Positions 9,426-16,277 of a stretch of DNA of 64,000 nucleotides are shown piece after piece. This DNA is from Niastella sp. (GTDB lineage Bacteria; Bacteroidota; Bacteroidia; Chitinophagales; Chitinophagaceae). Location: NCBI GenBank assembly GCA_016710595.1, contig JADJVM010000008.1, forward strand, positions 1-64,000, written 5' to 3'. Each line of letters starts with the position of its first letter. Within the stretch, counting starts at the first letter, position 1. Below the pieces are notes generated by a model. The model did no database searches. It was not told where the DNA came from and worked only from the letters and a program-made list of their open reading frames with translations. The translations under genes were made by a program, and so were the position numbers.

Positions 9426-9836
9426 ATGAGAAAATATTTTATCTGGGCAATCTTGCTATTGATGGCTACAAGTACATTTTGCCAACAAAAAGAATTAAGC
9501 CAATCTTTAACCAAAACAGACTATTTACAAAAAAGCAAAAAGCAAAAAACAGCAGCATGGTCACTTCTGGGAGGAGGCTTTGCACTGGGAGTAGGAGCAA
9601 TTATATTGGATGTTAGTAGTGATTGGACAAAATCTGAAACCCCGTATCTTGTAGCGATCTATACCGGCTGTGCATCAATGATTGGGAGTATTCCTTTATT
9701 TATTGCTTCGGCACGGAATAAAAGAAAAGCGATGGATGTTTCTACCTATTTCGAAATTCTGCAAGATCCTCTTCCAGCAAACATAGGGATAAGTGTACAT
9801 CGGACAGCTAATGTATCATTAAAATTTAATTTTTAA
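9426..9836 (+). CDS. Hypothetical exported/membrane protein
   Basis: A 136-residue protein that I do not recognise as a named family. A signal peptide (MRKYFIWAILLLMATSTFCQ) is followed by a Lys-rich polar stretch (YLQKSKKQKTAAW), a Gly-rich hydrophobic helix (LLGGGFALGVGAIILD) and a second helix (YLVAIYTGCASMIGSIPLF) that ends in the basic SARNKRKA. Similar short signal peptide plus two-helix proteins are common in Bacteroidota. It stands alone, 153 bases after the dead methyltransferase and on the same strand. The frame is intact and the start is A-rich, as for neighbours. Confidence 0.7.
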   Translation: MRKYFIWAILLLMATSTFCQQKELSQSLTKTDYLQKSKKQKTAAWSLLGGGFALGVGAIILDVSSDWTKSETPYLVAIYTGCASMIGSIPLFIASARNKRKAMDVSTYFEILQDPLPANIGISVHRTANVSLKFNF

Positions 9837-9887
9837 TGCTCTAAGTAACTAAAAAAATTTTGTAAAATTAGACGAAGATATTTAGTT

Positions 9888-9916
9888 GAATGGTTATAAT
9901 TAAATTGTAACCATTC
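9888..9916 (+). repeat. Palindrome after the hypothetical membrane protein gene
   Basis: GAATGGTTATAATT and AATTGTAACCATTC form 14-base arms with one mismatch and almost no loop. It lies 52 bases past the previous stop and could act as a weak terminator or an operator; there is no T run directly after it. The rest of 9837-9995 shows nothing I can name. Confidence 0.45.
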
Positions 9917-9995
9917 TAATTTTTCTACAAGCGGGCAGGAGAGTGATAAATGAATTCTCACATAAGGCATCGGTGAGCAATTATAAAATTCCAGT

Positions 9996-10110
9996 CCTTT
10001 GGTAAGTCATAAATGTTTGTGGGTTGGTTGATTTTTTCTATGCCTATTTAAGAAATGGATTTATGAAATTGCTTATATTTATAAGTTAACGAACATTGTA
10101 AACTACACTC
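9996..10110 (+). repeat. Intergenic element 'd' (copy of the element at 12285)
   Basis: About 115 bases alignable with 12285-12403. CCTTTGGTAAG, then TAAATGTT; GGATTTATG at the same distance (62 against 61 bases); then TATATTTAT.AGTTA. It ends about 20-40 bases before the DUF1801 start codon, as the other copy ends shortly before its gene. Interpreted as a cassette boundary. Confidence 0.55.
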
Positions 10111-10131
10111 TATCATAAAACGAGAAAGTTT

Positions 10132-10554
10132 ATGGCGGCAATAAATAAAACGACAGAAACAAAAGCCAGTGTAATTGACTTCATAAATTCATTTGTTGAC
10201 AACGATCAAAAGAAACAAGATAGTCTTTGCCTTATTGAACTCATGAAAAAATGGTCAGGCTTTGAGCCCAAAATGTGGGGGCCCACCATAATTGGCTTTG
10301 GGAGTTATCATTATAAGTATGCAAGCGGACACGAAGGCGACGCTATGATAATTGGCTTTTCACCGAGAAAAGCTGAGTTCTCTCTGTATGTTCTTGCAGC
10401 AGGTAATGACGATAAAAAATTGCTTGATAAACTGGGAAAATATAAAAAGGGTAAAGCTTGTATTTACTTCAAAAAGTTATCGGACCTAAATCTTGATGCA
10501 TTAGAGAAGCTAAGTAAAGCTACAATCAAGTACATAAACGAAAATCACGGATGA
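10132..10554 (+). CDS. DUF1801 (YdhG-like) domain protein
   Basis: A 140-residue soluble protein of the DUF1801 family (YdhG/YjbR-like fold, function unknown; the family is often found singly and mobile). Visible family features: KKWSGFEPKMWGPTIIGFGSYHYKY with the conserved MWG.(S/T)IIGFG core, and the C-terminal YKKGKACIYFKKLSDLNLD followed by LEKLIK-type helix (ALEKLSKATI). It lies immediately behind intergenic element d on the same strand as the rest of the array. No signal peptide. Downstream, 10555-10745 holds only a GC-richer stretch (10564-10620) with no clear structure. Confidence 0.85.
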   Translation: MAAINKTTETKASVIDFINSFVDNDQKKQDSLCLIELMKKWSGFEPKMWGPTIIGFGSYHYKYASGHEGDAMIIGFSPRKAEFSLYVLAAGNDDKKLLDKLGKYKKGKACIYFKKLSDLNLDALEKLSKATIKYINENHG

Positions 10555-10745
10555 GTTTGCGGAGCGTAAAGGCAACGGAGTAAAGTGTTTTCCGGGATTG
10601 GTTTTGTACAAGGCAGTTAGGTACTTCACCTTTCTTGCTAAAATAATTCTCTTAACTTCATTTAATGAGGAAATTCTATTTTCTGCACATTGGAAAATAT
10701 TAATCCTTTGATTGTTAAATACCCATAATACCTTAAATAATTAGT

Positions 10746-11258
10746 ATGATAAAAACTTTTAGTTTCATCATCTTGTTTTGTTTTTGTACAAATACAGGAT
10801 TTTCACAAACCCGCCCTGATTCAAATACGGTTGCTTCGGGCATCTATGAAAGGATTAATAAAACAATGACGGATTTTAAGTTAGATACCAGTATTTGCCC
10901 GAGTGATAAAATCAAATCGAAAATATTAGAGTTAAGAAATTTAAGGGGTGAGTTTAATATCAATGAAGTAGTGAGATTTAAAATAGAAGAAGATAGAACA
11001 AAGAATGAAGTTTCTAAAGAAGAAATCAATAAGCTTTCTGAATTTTTTAATTCCGGTAAAGGTAAAAGATGGTTAGACAATGCTGTAATTTGGATTTACC
11101 GCAGGCATTTTACTTATAAGGAATTGAAACAATTAGTAAAATTTTATAAGACATCGGGAGGCAGGAAAATGTCAACTGAATATCCATTGATTATAGTAGA
11201 ATCTTTAAAGACTGCCGAATTATTAAAAGACATTTACATAAGCCAGGGAGCAAGATAA
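10746..11258 (+). CDS. Exported DUF2059-like protein
   Basis: A 170-residue exported protein with signal peptide MIKTFSFIILFCFCTNTGFS. The C-terminal part has the DUF2059 pattern: IYRRHFTYKELKQLVKFYKTSGGRKM followed by an aliphatic helix (the family has a Y..FT..EL..L..FY.T..G.K core). DUF2059 proteins are periplasmic and of unknown function. Before the start codon an 18-base sequence (10723-10740) recurs with one mismatch before the lipoprotein gene at 11711, although the two proteins are unrelated. Confidence 0.6.
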   Translation: MIKTFSFIILFCFCTNTGFSQTRPDSNTVASGIYERINKTMTDFKLDTSICPSDKIKSKILELRNLRGEFNINEVVRFKIEEDRTKNEVSKEEINKLSEFFNSGKGKRWLDNAVIWIYRRHFTYKELKQLVKFYKTSGGRKMSTEYPLIIVESLKTAELLKDIYISQGAR

Positions 11259-11710
11259 AATAAAGTGAAAGTTTTTTTGAAGTCAAGTTATACACCTGCC
11301 TTACAGAATCAGAAAAGCATTGAGCCAACAGGAGGCTTAGGAGGAAGGGCTGTAAATATGGATTTATCTTTTTTCTTTATTGGGCATTGGTATTGGCAGC
11401 CGGGTTCTACTCGTAACTAGCCCATAATACTAATTTTAATGGCATTAATAGGGGGTAATTATTTGTATATATTTTGCTAATTCTTAATATTTATATTTAG
11501 CTTTAGATCAATAAGCCGGGCGGAATTATTACTTCCACAGGCCCTGGATGCTGCTGGAAATTGCACAAAGCCCACCGGTAAATTTTTATCTTTTAATTTA
11601 TGAGTGGAATTTAATTTTTTAAAAAAGTCATTGAACAATTGAGAAAAAACTTGTGATTAAAATTAGTTATTGGAAGAGAACAACTCCATAATATCTTAAA
11701 TAATAAAATT
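11259..11710. other. Intergenic stretch of 452 bases
   Basis: No convincing gene. A GTG-started open frame of about 51 codons (near 11263-11420, ends FFFIGHWYWQPGSTRN) is readable on the + strand but lacks support. The right end carries the short leader motif CCATAATATCTTAAATAA (11686-11703) shared with 10723-10740. The remainder is AT-rich. Confidence 0.4.
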
Positions 11711-12163
11711 ATGAAATATTTATTTTTCATTTTTATGGCAGCTTTTATTTGCTGTTTATTATCCTGCAAAAAAAACAATACTGGTATTACGCTATCAAAT
11801 GAAGAGAAAAAATTACAGGGCCATTGGGAATTGAAAAAACAAATAATTGAAGAACCCGGGCAACTCCCTATTATCAATTATATTAACTCACCCATAAACT
11901 GTTTTATGGAGTTTAATGATAGCCGTGCACCTCTGGAAGATCCAGGTTCTCCCATATTTTCAAATGCGAAATCCGTTCAGGATTATAAAGATTGTACAAC
12001 ACTTATGAACGGCTGGAAAATTGGTAGTGATGGCAAATTATTATTAGCCTCTCTTGATACCCTGTATGCTGACATATTGTATGTTACTACTGATTCATTA
12101 GCAATTAAAGTGCCTAGCCATAACAATCACAATATCATCATCACATATGGTTTAACGAAATAA
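11711..12163 (+). CDS. Small lipoprotein, lipocalin-like start
   Basis: A 150-residue predicted lipoprotein: hydrophobic signal MKYLFFIFMAAFICCLLSCKK with lipobox LLSC (Cys19), so anchored in the membrane through its N-terminus. The mature start EEKKLQGHWELKKQIIE resembles lipocalin-like lipoproteins of Bacteroidota, which begin with a G.W.L strand. The rest has no motif I recognise (two Cys, in INCFMEF and YKDCTTL). Single gene on the array strand, preceded by the leader motif shared with the DUF2059-like gene. Confidence 0.65.
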   Translation: MKYLFFIFMAAFICCLLSCKKNNTGITLSNEEKKLQGHWELKKQIIEEPGQLPIINYINSPINCFMEFNDSRAPLEDPGSPIFSNAKSVQDYKDCTTLMNGWKIGSDGKLLLASLDTLYADILYVTTDSLAIKVPSHNNHNIIITYGLTK

Positions 12164-12284
12164 AGCGGTACACATCAAAACGATGAAAAAAGAATCAGCA
12201 GTATCCCGATGTTTCGGAGAATATTCTACCACATTTTCAAAATTTATTTAGGCTCAATGAAAAATTTGTTTTAAGATACTACCC

Positions 12285-12403
12285 CCTTTGGTAAGCCTTA
12301 AATGTTATGGAGAATTGTTGAATTTTTGTAGGGCGAAGTAGGGTAGGATTTATGGTAATAGCGTATATTTATGAGTTATATGTCATTATAGCGACACCCT
12401 ACA
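12285..12403 (+). repeat. Intergenic element 'c'
   Basis: Second clear copy of the element at 9996. Shared landmarks: CCTTTGGTAAG (12285), GGATTTATG (12346), GTATATTTATGAGTTA (12363). A TGTAGGG/CCCTACA pair (12327-12333 with 12397-12403) could fold it into a hairpin. It sits 22 bases before a 47-codon gene. Confidence 0.55.
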
Positions 12404-12424
12404 CAAAACTAACATCAAAAAAAT

Positions 12425-12568
12425 ATGAGAGGACTTTCGGACAAAATCAAACTAATTTTCAAACCTTTTTTAATCATCGCAATTTGTTTCATAGCGATAT
12501 ATACATTTTTGCATTGGGCATTATTTATTAAGGCAGGAATTCCACAGCCATATATGGCAACACCATAA
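12425..12568 (+). CDS. 47-residue single-pass membrane protein
   Basis: A short open frame, ATG at 12425 to TAA at 12566. It encodes a basic N-terminus (MRGLSDKIKLIFKP), one long hydrophobic helix (FLIIAICFIAIYTFLHWALF) and a short tail KAGIPQPYMATP. It stops 8 bases before the flavin monooxygenase start, so the two are almost surely co-transcribed. Positive-inside charge suggests the N-terminus is cytoplasmic. I know no family for it; it may be a small partner of the monooxygenase or a leader peptide. The length and composition are those of a real small membrane protein, but only comparison can prove it. Confidence 0.6.
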   Translation: MRGLSDKIKLIFKPFLIIAICFIAIYTFLHWALFIKAGIPQPYMATP

Positions 12569-12576
12569 ATTTAACA

Positions 12577-13761
12577 ATGGACAATAAAAACATTTTAATA
12601 TCGGGAGCAGGTATTGCAGGGACAACGCTTGCATTTTGGCTCAAAAAGTTTGGGTTCAATCCAGCCATAATTGAGAACTCGCCTGAATTACGGAAAGGCG
12701 GTCACGCTATTGACTTTATGGGAGCAGGCTTTGACGTTGCCGAAAAAATGAAAATTATACCAGCCCTCAAAGAGGTTGACATCAATTTTTCAAAACTCGT
12801 TTTTGTTGACAGCAACAACAAGGAAAGAGGCAGTATGAATTATCAGAAAATAAAAAATTTTCTCAATGGCAGGGCTTTTACCCTGTTTCGCAGCGATTTG
12901 GCAAAGATTATTTATCAAAATATTGGCGAAGGTGTTGAAATAATTTTTGGCGATACCATCGCTAAAATAGACCAAACCGAAAAGGAAGTTACTGTAACAT
13001 TTCAAAGTGGTAAAACCAGAAATTTTGATTTGCTTGTAGGAGCAGACGGTTTGCACTCTAACGTGCGCAAGTTGGTTTTCGGCAACGAATCGCAGTTTGA
13101 AAAATACTACGGCTATTACACTTCGTCATTTACGATTGATAATTTTTCTTTGGGGAACAATGCTTTTTCAATGTATAATGTGCCTTATAAGCAAGTCGCT
13201 GTTTTTTCAAAAGATGGAAATAAGACTACAACTTTTTTCATTTTTGCATCGCCTGAAAAACTATCTTACCAACATCACGATATAGCGAAGCAAAAACAAA
13301 TTCTGAAATCGGAATTTGAAAACAGTGGCTGGAAGTGCCCCGAATTGCTTTCTAAAATTGACTCAACAACAGACTTTTATTTTGACTCCGTTAGTCAAAT
13401 CAAAATGGAGAATTGGTATAAGGGAAGAATTGCTTTAGTAGGAGATGCCGGCTATTGCCCGTCATTGCTGTCAGGCAAAGGTTCTACGCTTGCAATGGTG
13501 GGCGCATACATACTTGCAGGAGAATTGAAACAGGCAACCGGAAATTATAAGACAGCTTTTGAACAATACGAAATTTTGTTCAAACCTTTTATGGAAAAAA
13601 AGCAGAAGTCTGCCCGATCTTTTGCAAAATCATTCATCCCCAAAAGTAATTTCGGCATTTGGCTAAGAAATAAAATTTTTAAGCTAATGTCCGTATCTAT
13701 CATTTCAAAATTATTTTTGAACCAATTTAAAGATAGTGAACTAAAACTAAAAGAATACTAA
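12577..13761 (+). CDS. FAD-dependent monooxygenase, TetX/PHBH-like
   Basis: A 394-residue class A flavoprotein monooxygenase, which would hydroxylate a small aromatic or polyketide substrate using NAD(P)H and O2. FAD-binding signs: GAGIAG (residues 10-15) with acidic ENSPE after strand 2, the DG motif GADGLHSNVRKLVFG (about 154-168), and the GD motif ALVGDAGYCPS (about 286-296) followed by GKGSTLAMVGAYILAGEL. The length and the G-K-G-S-T-L-A-M-V-G-A block resemble Tet(X) and its relatives, so tetracycline-type inactivation is possible but unproven; many relatives have other substrates. C-terminal helix is basic (FIPKSNFGIWLRNKIFK). It follows a 47-residue membrane protein by 8 bases and has an intergenic element on each side. 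Confidence 0.85.
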   Translation: MDNKNILISGAGIAGTTLAFWLKKFGFNPAIIENSPELRKGGHAIDFMGAGFDVAEKMKIIPALKEVDINFSKLVFVDSNNKERGSMNYQKIKNFLNGRAFTLFRSDLAKIIYQNIGEGVEIIFGDTIAKIDQTEKEVTVTFQSGKTRNFDLLVGADGLHSNVRKLVFGNESQFEKYYGYYTSSFTIDNFSLGNNAFSMYNVPYKQVAVFSKDGNKTTTFFIFASPEKLSYQHHDIAKQKQILKSEFENSGWKCPELLSKIDSTTDFYFDSVSQIKMENWYKGRIALVGDAGYCPSLLSGKGSTLAMVGAYILAGELKQATGNYKTAFEQYEILFKPFMEKKQKSARSFAKSFIPKSNFGIWLRNKIFKLMSVSIISKLFLNQFKDSELKLKEY

Positions 13762-13780
13762 TTGACAACACGACAAATAT

Positions 13781-14000
13781 ACGGCTGCTAATATTCGCAT
13801 TGGCAATAGCAGGGCTGACGTGCATTTCATCAGCTTTTTGTTCGCTATTGGGCAGTAGTTCCGGGCTGAAAATTCTTTGATAAACTTTTGTACATATTCT
13901 GTACTTTTATTTCTTTATCGGCTGACGTTCGGGCGAAAGGAACATTGAATATCCTGCCATCGCCAATGCGTGGCCGTTATGTGTAACCTTATGACGACAG
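13781..14000 (+). repeat. Palindromic intergenic element 'a' (attC-like)
   Basis: An imperfect inverted repeat about 200 bases long. CGCATTGGC (13796-13804) pairs with GCCAATGCG (13962-13970), GCAGG (13809-13813) with CCTGC (13953-13957), and ATACGGC near 13779 with GCCGTTAT (13973-13980). Single-base gaps leave unpaired bases, as in integron attC sites. The right end is GTTATGTG followed by ACGACAG, 12 bases before the next start codon. It shares GGCAGTAGTTCCGGGC (13851-13866) and GTTCGGGC (13927-13934) with element b. Confidence 0.65.
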
Positions 14001-14011
14001 ACAACAAGTAA

Positions 14012-14653
14012 ATGATAGCATTAAAAACTTTAGGAGTTCTATGTATTATTTTGGTTTGCTTTGGTGGCGCCATAACAGTTATTGTGGACGTATTCCAAAA
14101 GCCTAAGCCGACAAAAATTGACAAAGACGGCAAACGAGAATTGAAAATAAATCGAATTAATTATTGGGATTATTTAATAATCATTCTTCCAGTTTCTTTA
14201 TTGTTCATAGGACTTTTGACAAACGACAGAGAAGAAAAGTTAACCAGTCTTACAATACTTGGACTTGGTTATGCTTATTTACTTTTATCACCTTATAACA
14301 ATCGTATTGACGTCCCATGGGTAAATCGAACAGTTTTAATAACAAGTGTGACCCTTGCTTTAATCTCGGGACTACTTTCGGCGACAAATTACAATTTCAA
14401 ATTTCAATCAGGACTGAGTGCCTTAACAGTTCTGTTGTTTCCCTTAATAACAAACTTTTATCTCCTTTCAGCCCGACAAATTATTAAACTAACAGCAAAA
14501 ACATACCCTTTGACACTTGACCGGTATTTTCGAGTAGGACACTATTCACACAGACTAAATAGAAAAGTAACCTATTGGGATTTGACATGGACTCTTTGGA
14601 ATATTGCTGGTTTTCCAGCGACAATAATTTATATCTTAGTAATCACGAAATGA
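14012..14653 (+). CDS. Multi-pass membrane protein of unknown function
   Basis: A 213-residue protein that I do not recognise. About six hydrophobic segments are seen: 4-26 (GVLCIILVCFGGAITVIV), 52-70 (YLIIILPVSLLFIGLL), 79-93, 105-122, 130-152 and 192-211 (WNIAGFPATIIYILV). A charged loop (KPKPTKIDKDGKREL) follows the first helix. Near the C-terminus HYSHRLNRKVTYWDLTW is rich in polar aromatic residues. Asp is mostly GAC here, whereas core genes in the window prefer GAT, which suggests separate ancestry. It lies directly behind element a and 59 bases before a lipoprotein gene on the same strand; the two may form one unit. Confidence 0.65.
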   Translation: MIALKTLGVLCIILVCFGGAITVIVDVFQKPKPTKIDKDGKRELKINRINYWDYLIIILPVSLLFIGLLTNDREEKLTSLTILGLGYAYLLLSPYNNRIDVPWVNRTVLITSVTLALISGLLSATNYNFKFQSGLSALTVLLFPLITNFYLLSARQIIKLTAKTYPLTLDRYFRVGHYSHRLNRKVTYWDLTWTLWNIAGFPATIIYILVITK

Positions 14654-14712
14654 CAAGAAAGGCTACACATAACTATTTTTTCGCAACCATCTTCTAACAG
14701 CAAAGTGACTTA

Positions 14713-15342
14713 ATGAAACCTTTTACTCTTACACTTTTCTTTGGACTTCTGTTCATTTCCTGCGACCATGAAAGGGATGTGAAAACACTAAGAAAAGTTT
14801 TTGGACAAACTCATTATGACACCGCCATCATTCAGAGCCTTCCACTCTATGACAGCTTAAAAAACATTATCGTTACTAATATTGACACAATCTTCAAATA
14901 TAGAAATAGCCGTCACTTCGTATTTCATTCTTACAGCAATGGCGACACAGCAACAATTCAGGAAGATGAAAACTTCTTTAGCTTTTATTATAATTATGGT
15001 GGCGCGACAGCACTTAGTTACGGCACGGGACCAAATGACCAGAAGCTAATAGATGAAGTAAGTGTAGAAAATATGCCAGAATTTATTTATCCTTCAGTTG
15101 AGAGAATTTTTAAAAAACTTGGTAAAAACAAAATTCGCGGCTTCACTCTTCAAAAAGACAGTACGATAGAAATTGCAGCCAAAAACCTTCACAAAGAGAA
15201 AGAAAATGTTGACGTGGGACATACACTAACTTGGAAAAGAATTTCAGCAGTTAACAATGACCCTGATAACTTTTACCGCGACACAATAATTGCACCTAAC
15301 TGGACTTATCAAATTTGGGTGGACGAACATTATGGATGGTGA
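14713..15342 (+). CDS. Lipoprotein of unknown function
   Basis: A 209-residue predicted lipoprotein: signal MKPFTLTLFFGLLFISCDHE with lipobox FISC (Cys17). The mature part is polar, with Asp/Tyr-rich segments (IQSLPLYDSLKNIIV, FFSFYYNYGGATALSYG) and a Trp-rich end (TYQIWVDEHYGW). I know no family. Only 59 bases separate it from the preceding membrane-protein gene, and that gap contains CACATAAC, the reverse complement of the GTTATGTG end of element a. GAC/GGC codon use resembles the neighbouring cassette genes rather than the core genes. Element b begins within a few bases of its stop. Confidence 0.65.
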   Translation: MKPFTLTLFFGLLFISCDHERDVKTLRKVFGQTHYDTAIIQSLPLYDSLKNIIVTNIDTIFKYRNSRHFVFHSYSNGDTATIQEDENFFSFYYNYGGATALSYGTGPNDQKLIDEVSVENMPEFIYPSVERIFKKLGKNKIRGFTLQKDSTIEIAAKNLHKEKENVDVGHTLTWKRISAVNNDPDNFYRDTIIAPNWTYQIWVDEHYGW

Positions 15343-15346
15343 AACA

Positions 15347-15555
15347 GCATACAACATTCGCATTTATACAAGCCTGGCTGAAGTGCTAATAATGAGCTTT
15401 GGTGGATCTTTCGGCAGTAGTTCCGGGCAGAAAAAAAATTAATGAGCGATAGAATAAACAATGAACTTTTAATTATAAATTTGGCAACGGTTCGGGCAGA
15501 AGGAATTCTAATTCCAGTCCTGCATAAATGCGTAACCGTTATGCTTTGGCGACAG
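15347..15555 (+). repeat. Palindromic intergenic element 'b' (attC-like)
   Basis: Second copy of element a. CGCATTTAT (15359-15367) pairs with ATAAATGCG (15524-15532), and CTGG (15374-15377) with CCAG (15514-15517). The ends are GCATACAAC (15347) and GTTATGC (15538-15544), roughly complementary with extra bases on one side. GGCAGTAGTTCCGGGC (15413-15428) and GGTTCGGGC (15489-15497) are shared with element a, while the arm bases differ between copies yet stay paired within each copy. That pattern indicates structure is conserved, not only sequence. Confidence 0.65.
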
Positions 15556-15558
15556 TGC

Positions 15559-15566
15559 TAACTTTG
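15559..15566 (+). promoter_or_regulatory. TAnnTTTG promoter box at the end of element b
   Basis: TAACTTTG lies four bases beyond element b and 45 bases before the RNase H start codon. It would give the RNase H-helicase unit its own promoter. Confidence 0.4.
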
Positions 15567-15610
15567 AACCGACATGCAAAAAACTATCACAAGACATCCA
15601 CTAACTGACA

Positions 15611-16243
15611 ATGACAAAACAAAAATTTTATGTAGTATGGAATGGACGACAGACAGGGGTTTTTGAAACATGGGAGGACTGTAAAGCACAAACCGACAAG
15701 TTTCCCAAAGCGGTTTACAAATCTTTCAAGACACGGCAATTAGCAGAACAAGCATTCAAAGACGAGTGGTGGGATTACATCGGCAAACACATTTTTGAAA
15801 GCGAACTCACAGACGAGCAACTCAAACTAATTGGTAAGCCAATTGAGGAAAGTATTTCAGTTGACGGAGCATGGAACACTTCAACTGGTGTTGTAGAATA
15901 TCAAGGCGTTCACACTACGACCAAAGAAGTAATTTTTAAAATGGGTCCGTTTGAGGACGGCACAAATAACATTGTTGAGTTTTTAGGAATTGTTCATGCA
16001 CTTGCTCATTGCAAAAAGAACAATATCAAACTTCCAATCTATTCAGACAGCAGAAATGCTATAGGTTGGGTTCGTGACAAAGAAGCAAGAACAAACCATA
16101 ACCGCAGCGATAAAAACACAAAACTTTTTGAACTACTTGACAGGGCAATAAAATGGCTCAAAGAAAACGAGTATGAGAACGAAGTTTTAAAATGGGAAAC
16201 AAGGGCATGGGGTGAAAACCCTGCTGATTTTGGAAGAAAGTAA
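15611..16243 (+). CDS. rnhA: Ribonuclease H1 with N-terminal viroplasmin (hybrid-binding) domain
   Basis: A 210-residue enzyme that cuts the RNA strand of RNA-DNA hybrids. Residues 1-55 form the small hybrid-binding domain (FYVVWNGRQTGVFETWEDCK, then FPKAVYKSFKT, then AEQAF). The RNase H fold follows, with the four metal ligands visible as Asp85 (ISVDGAWN), Glu123 (NNIVEFLGIVHAL), Asp146 (IYSDSRNAIGWV) and Asp206 (NPADFGRK). The length is typical for this architecture. It stands 34 bases before a nuclease-helicase gene on the same strand, shares its GAC-rich codon use, and lies behind element b with its own promoter box. A housekeeping role is possible, but the placement suggests an acquired two-gene unit. 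Confidence 0.9.
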   Translation: MTKQKFYVVWNGRQTGVFETWEDCKAQTDKFPKAVYKSFKTRQLAEQAFKDEWWDYIGKHIFESELTDEQLKLIGKPIEESISVDGAWNTSTGVVEYQGVHTTTKEVIFKMGPFEDGTNNIVEFLGIVHALAHCKKNNIKLPIYSDSRNAIGWVRDKEARTNHNRSDKNTKLFELLDRAIKWLKENEYENEVLKWETRAWGENPADFGRK

Positions 16244-16277
16244 CTATTAAATTTTATCTTGCTGACATAATTTATAT

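Noticed and set aside
15611..16243. Viral origin because of the viroplasmin domain
   Set aside because: This domain is the ordinary hybrid-binding domain of cellular RNase H1. No phage structural gene lies nearby.
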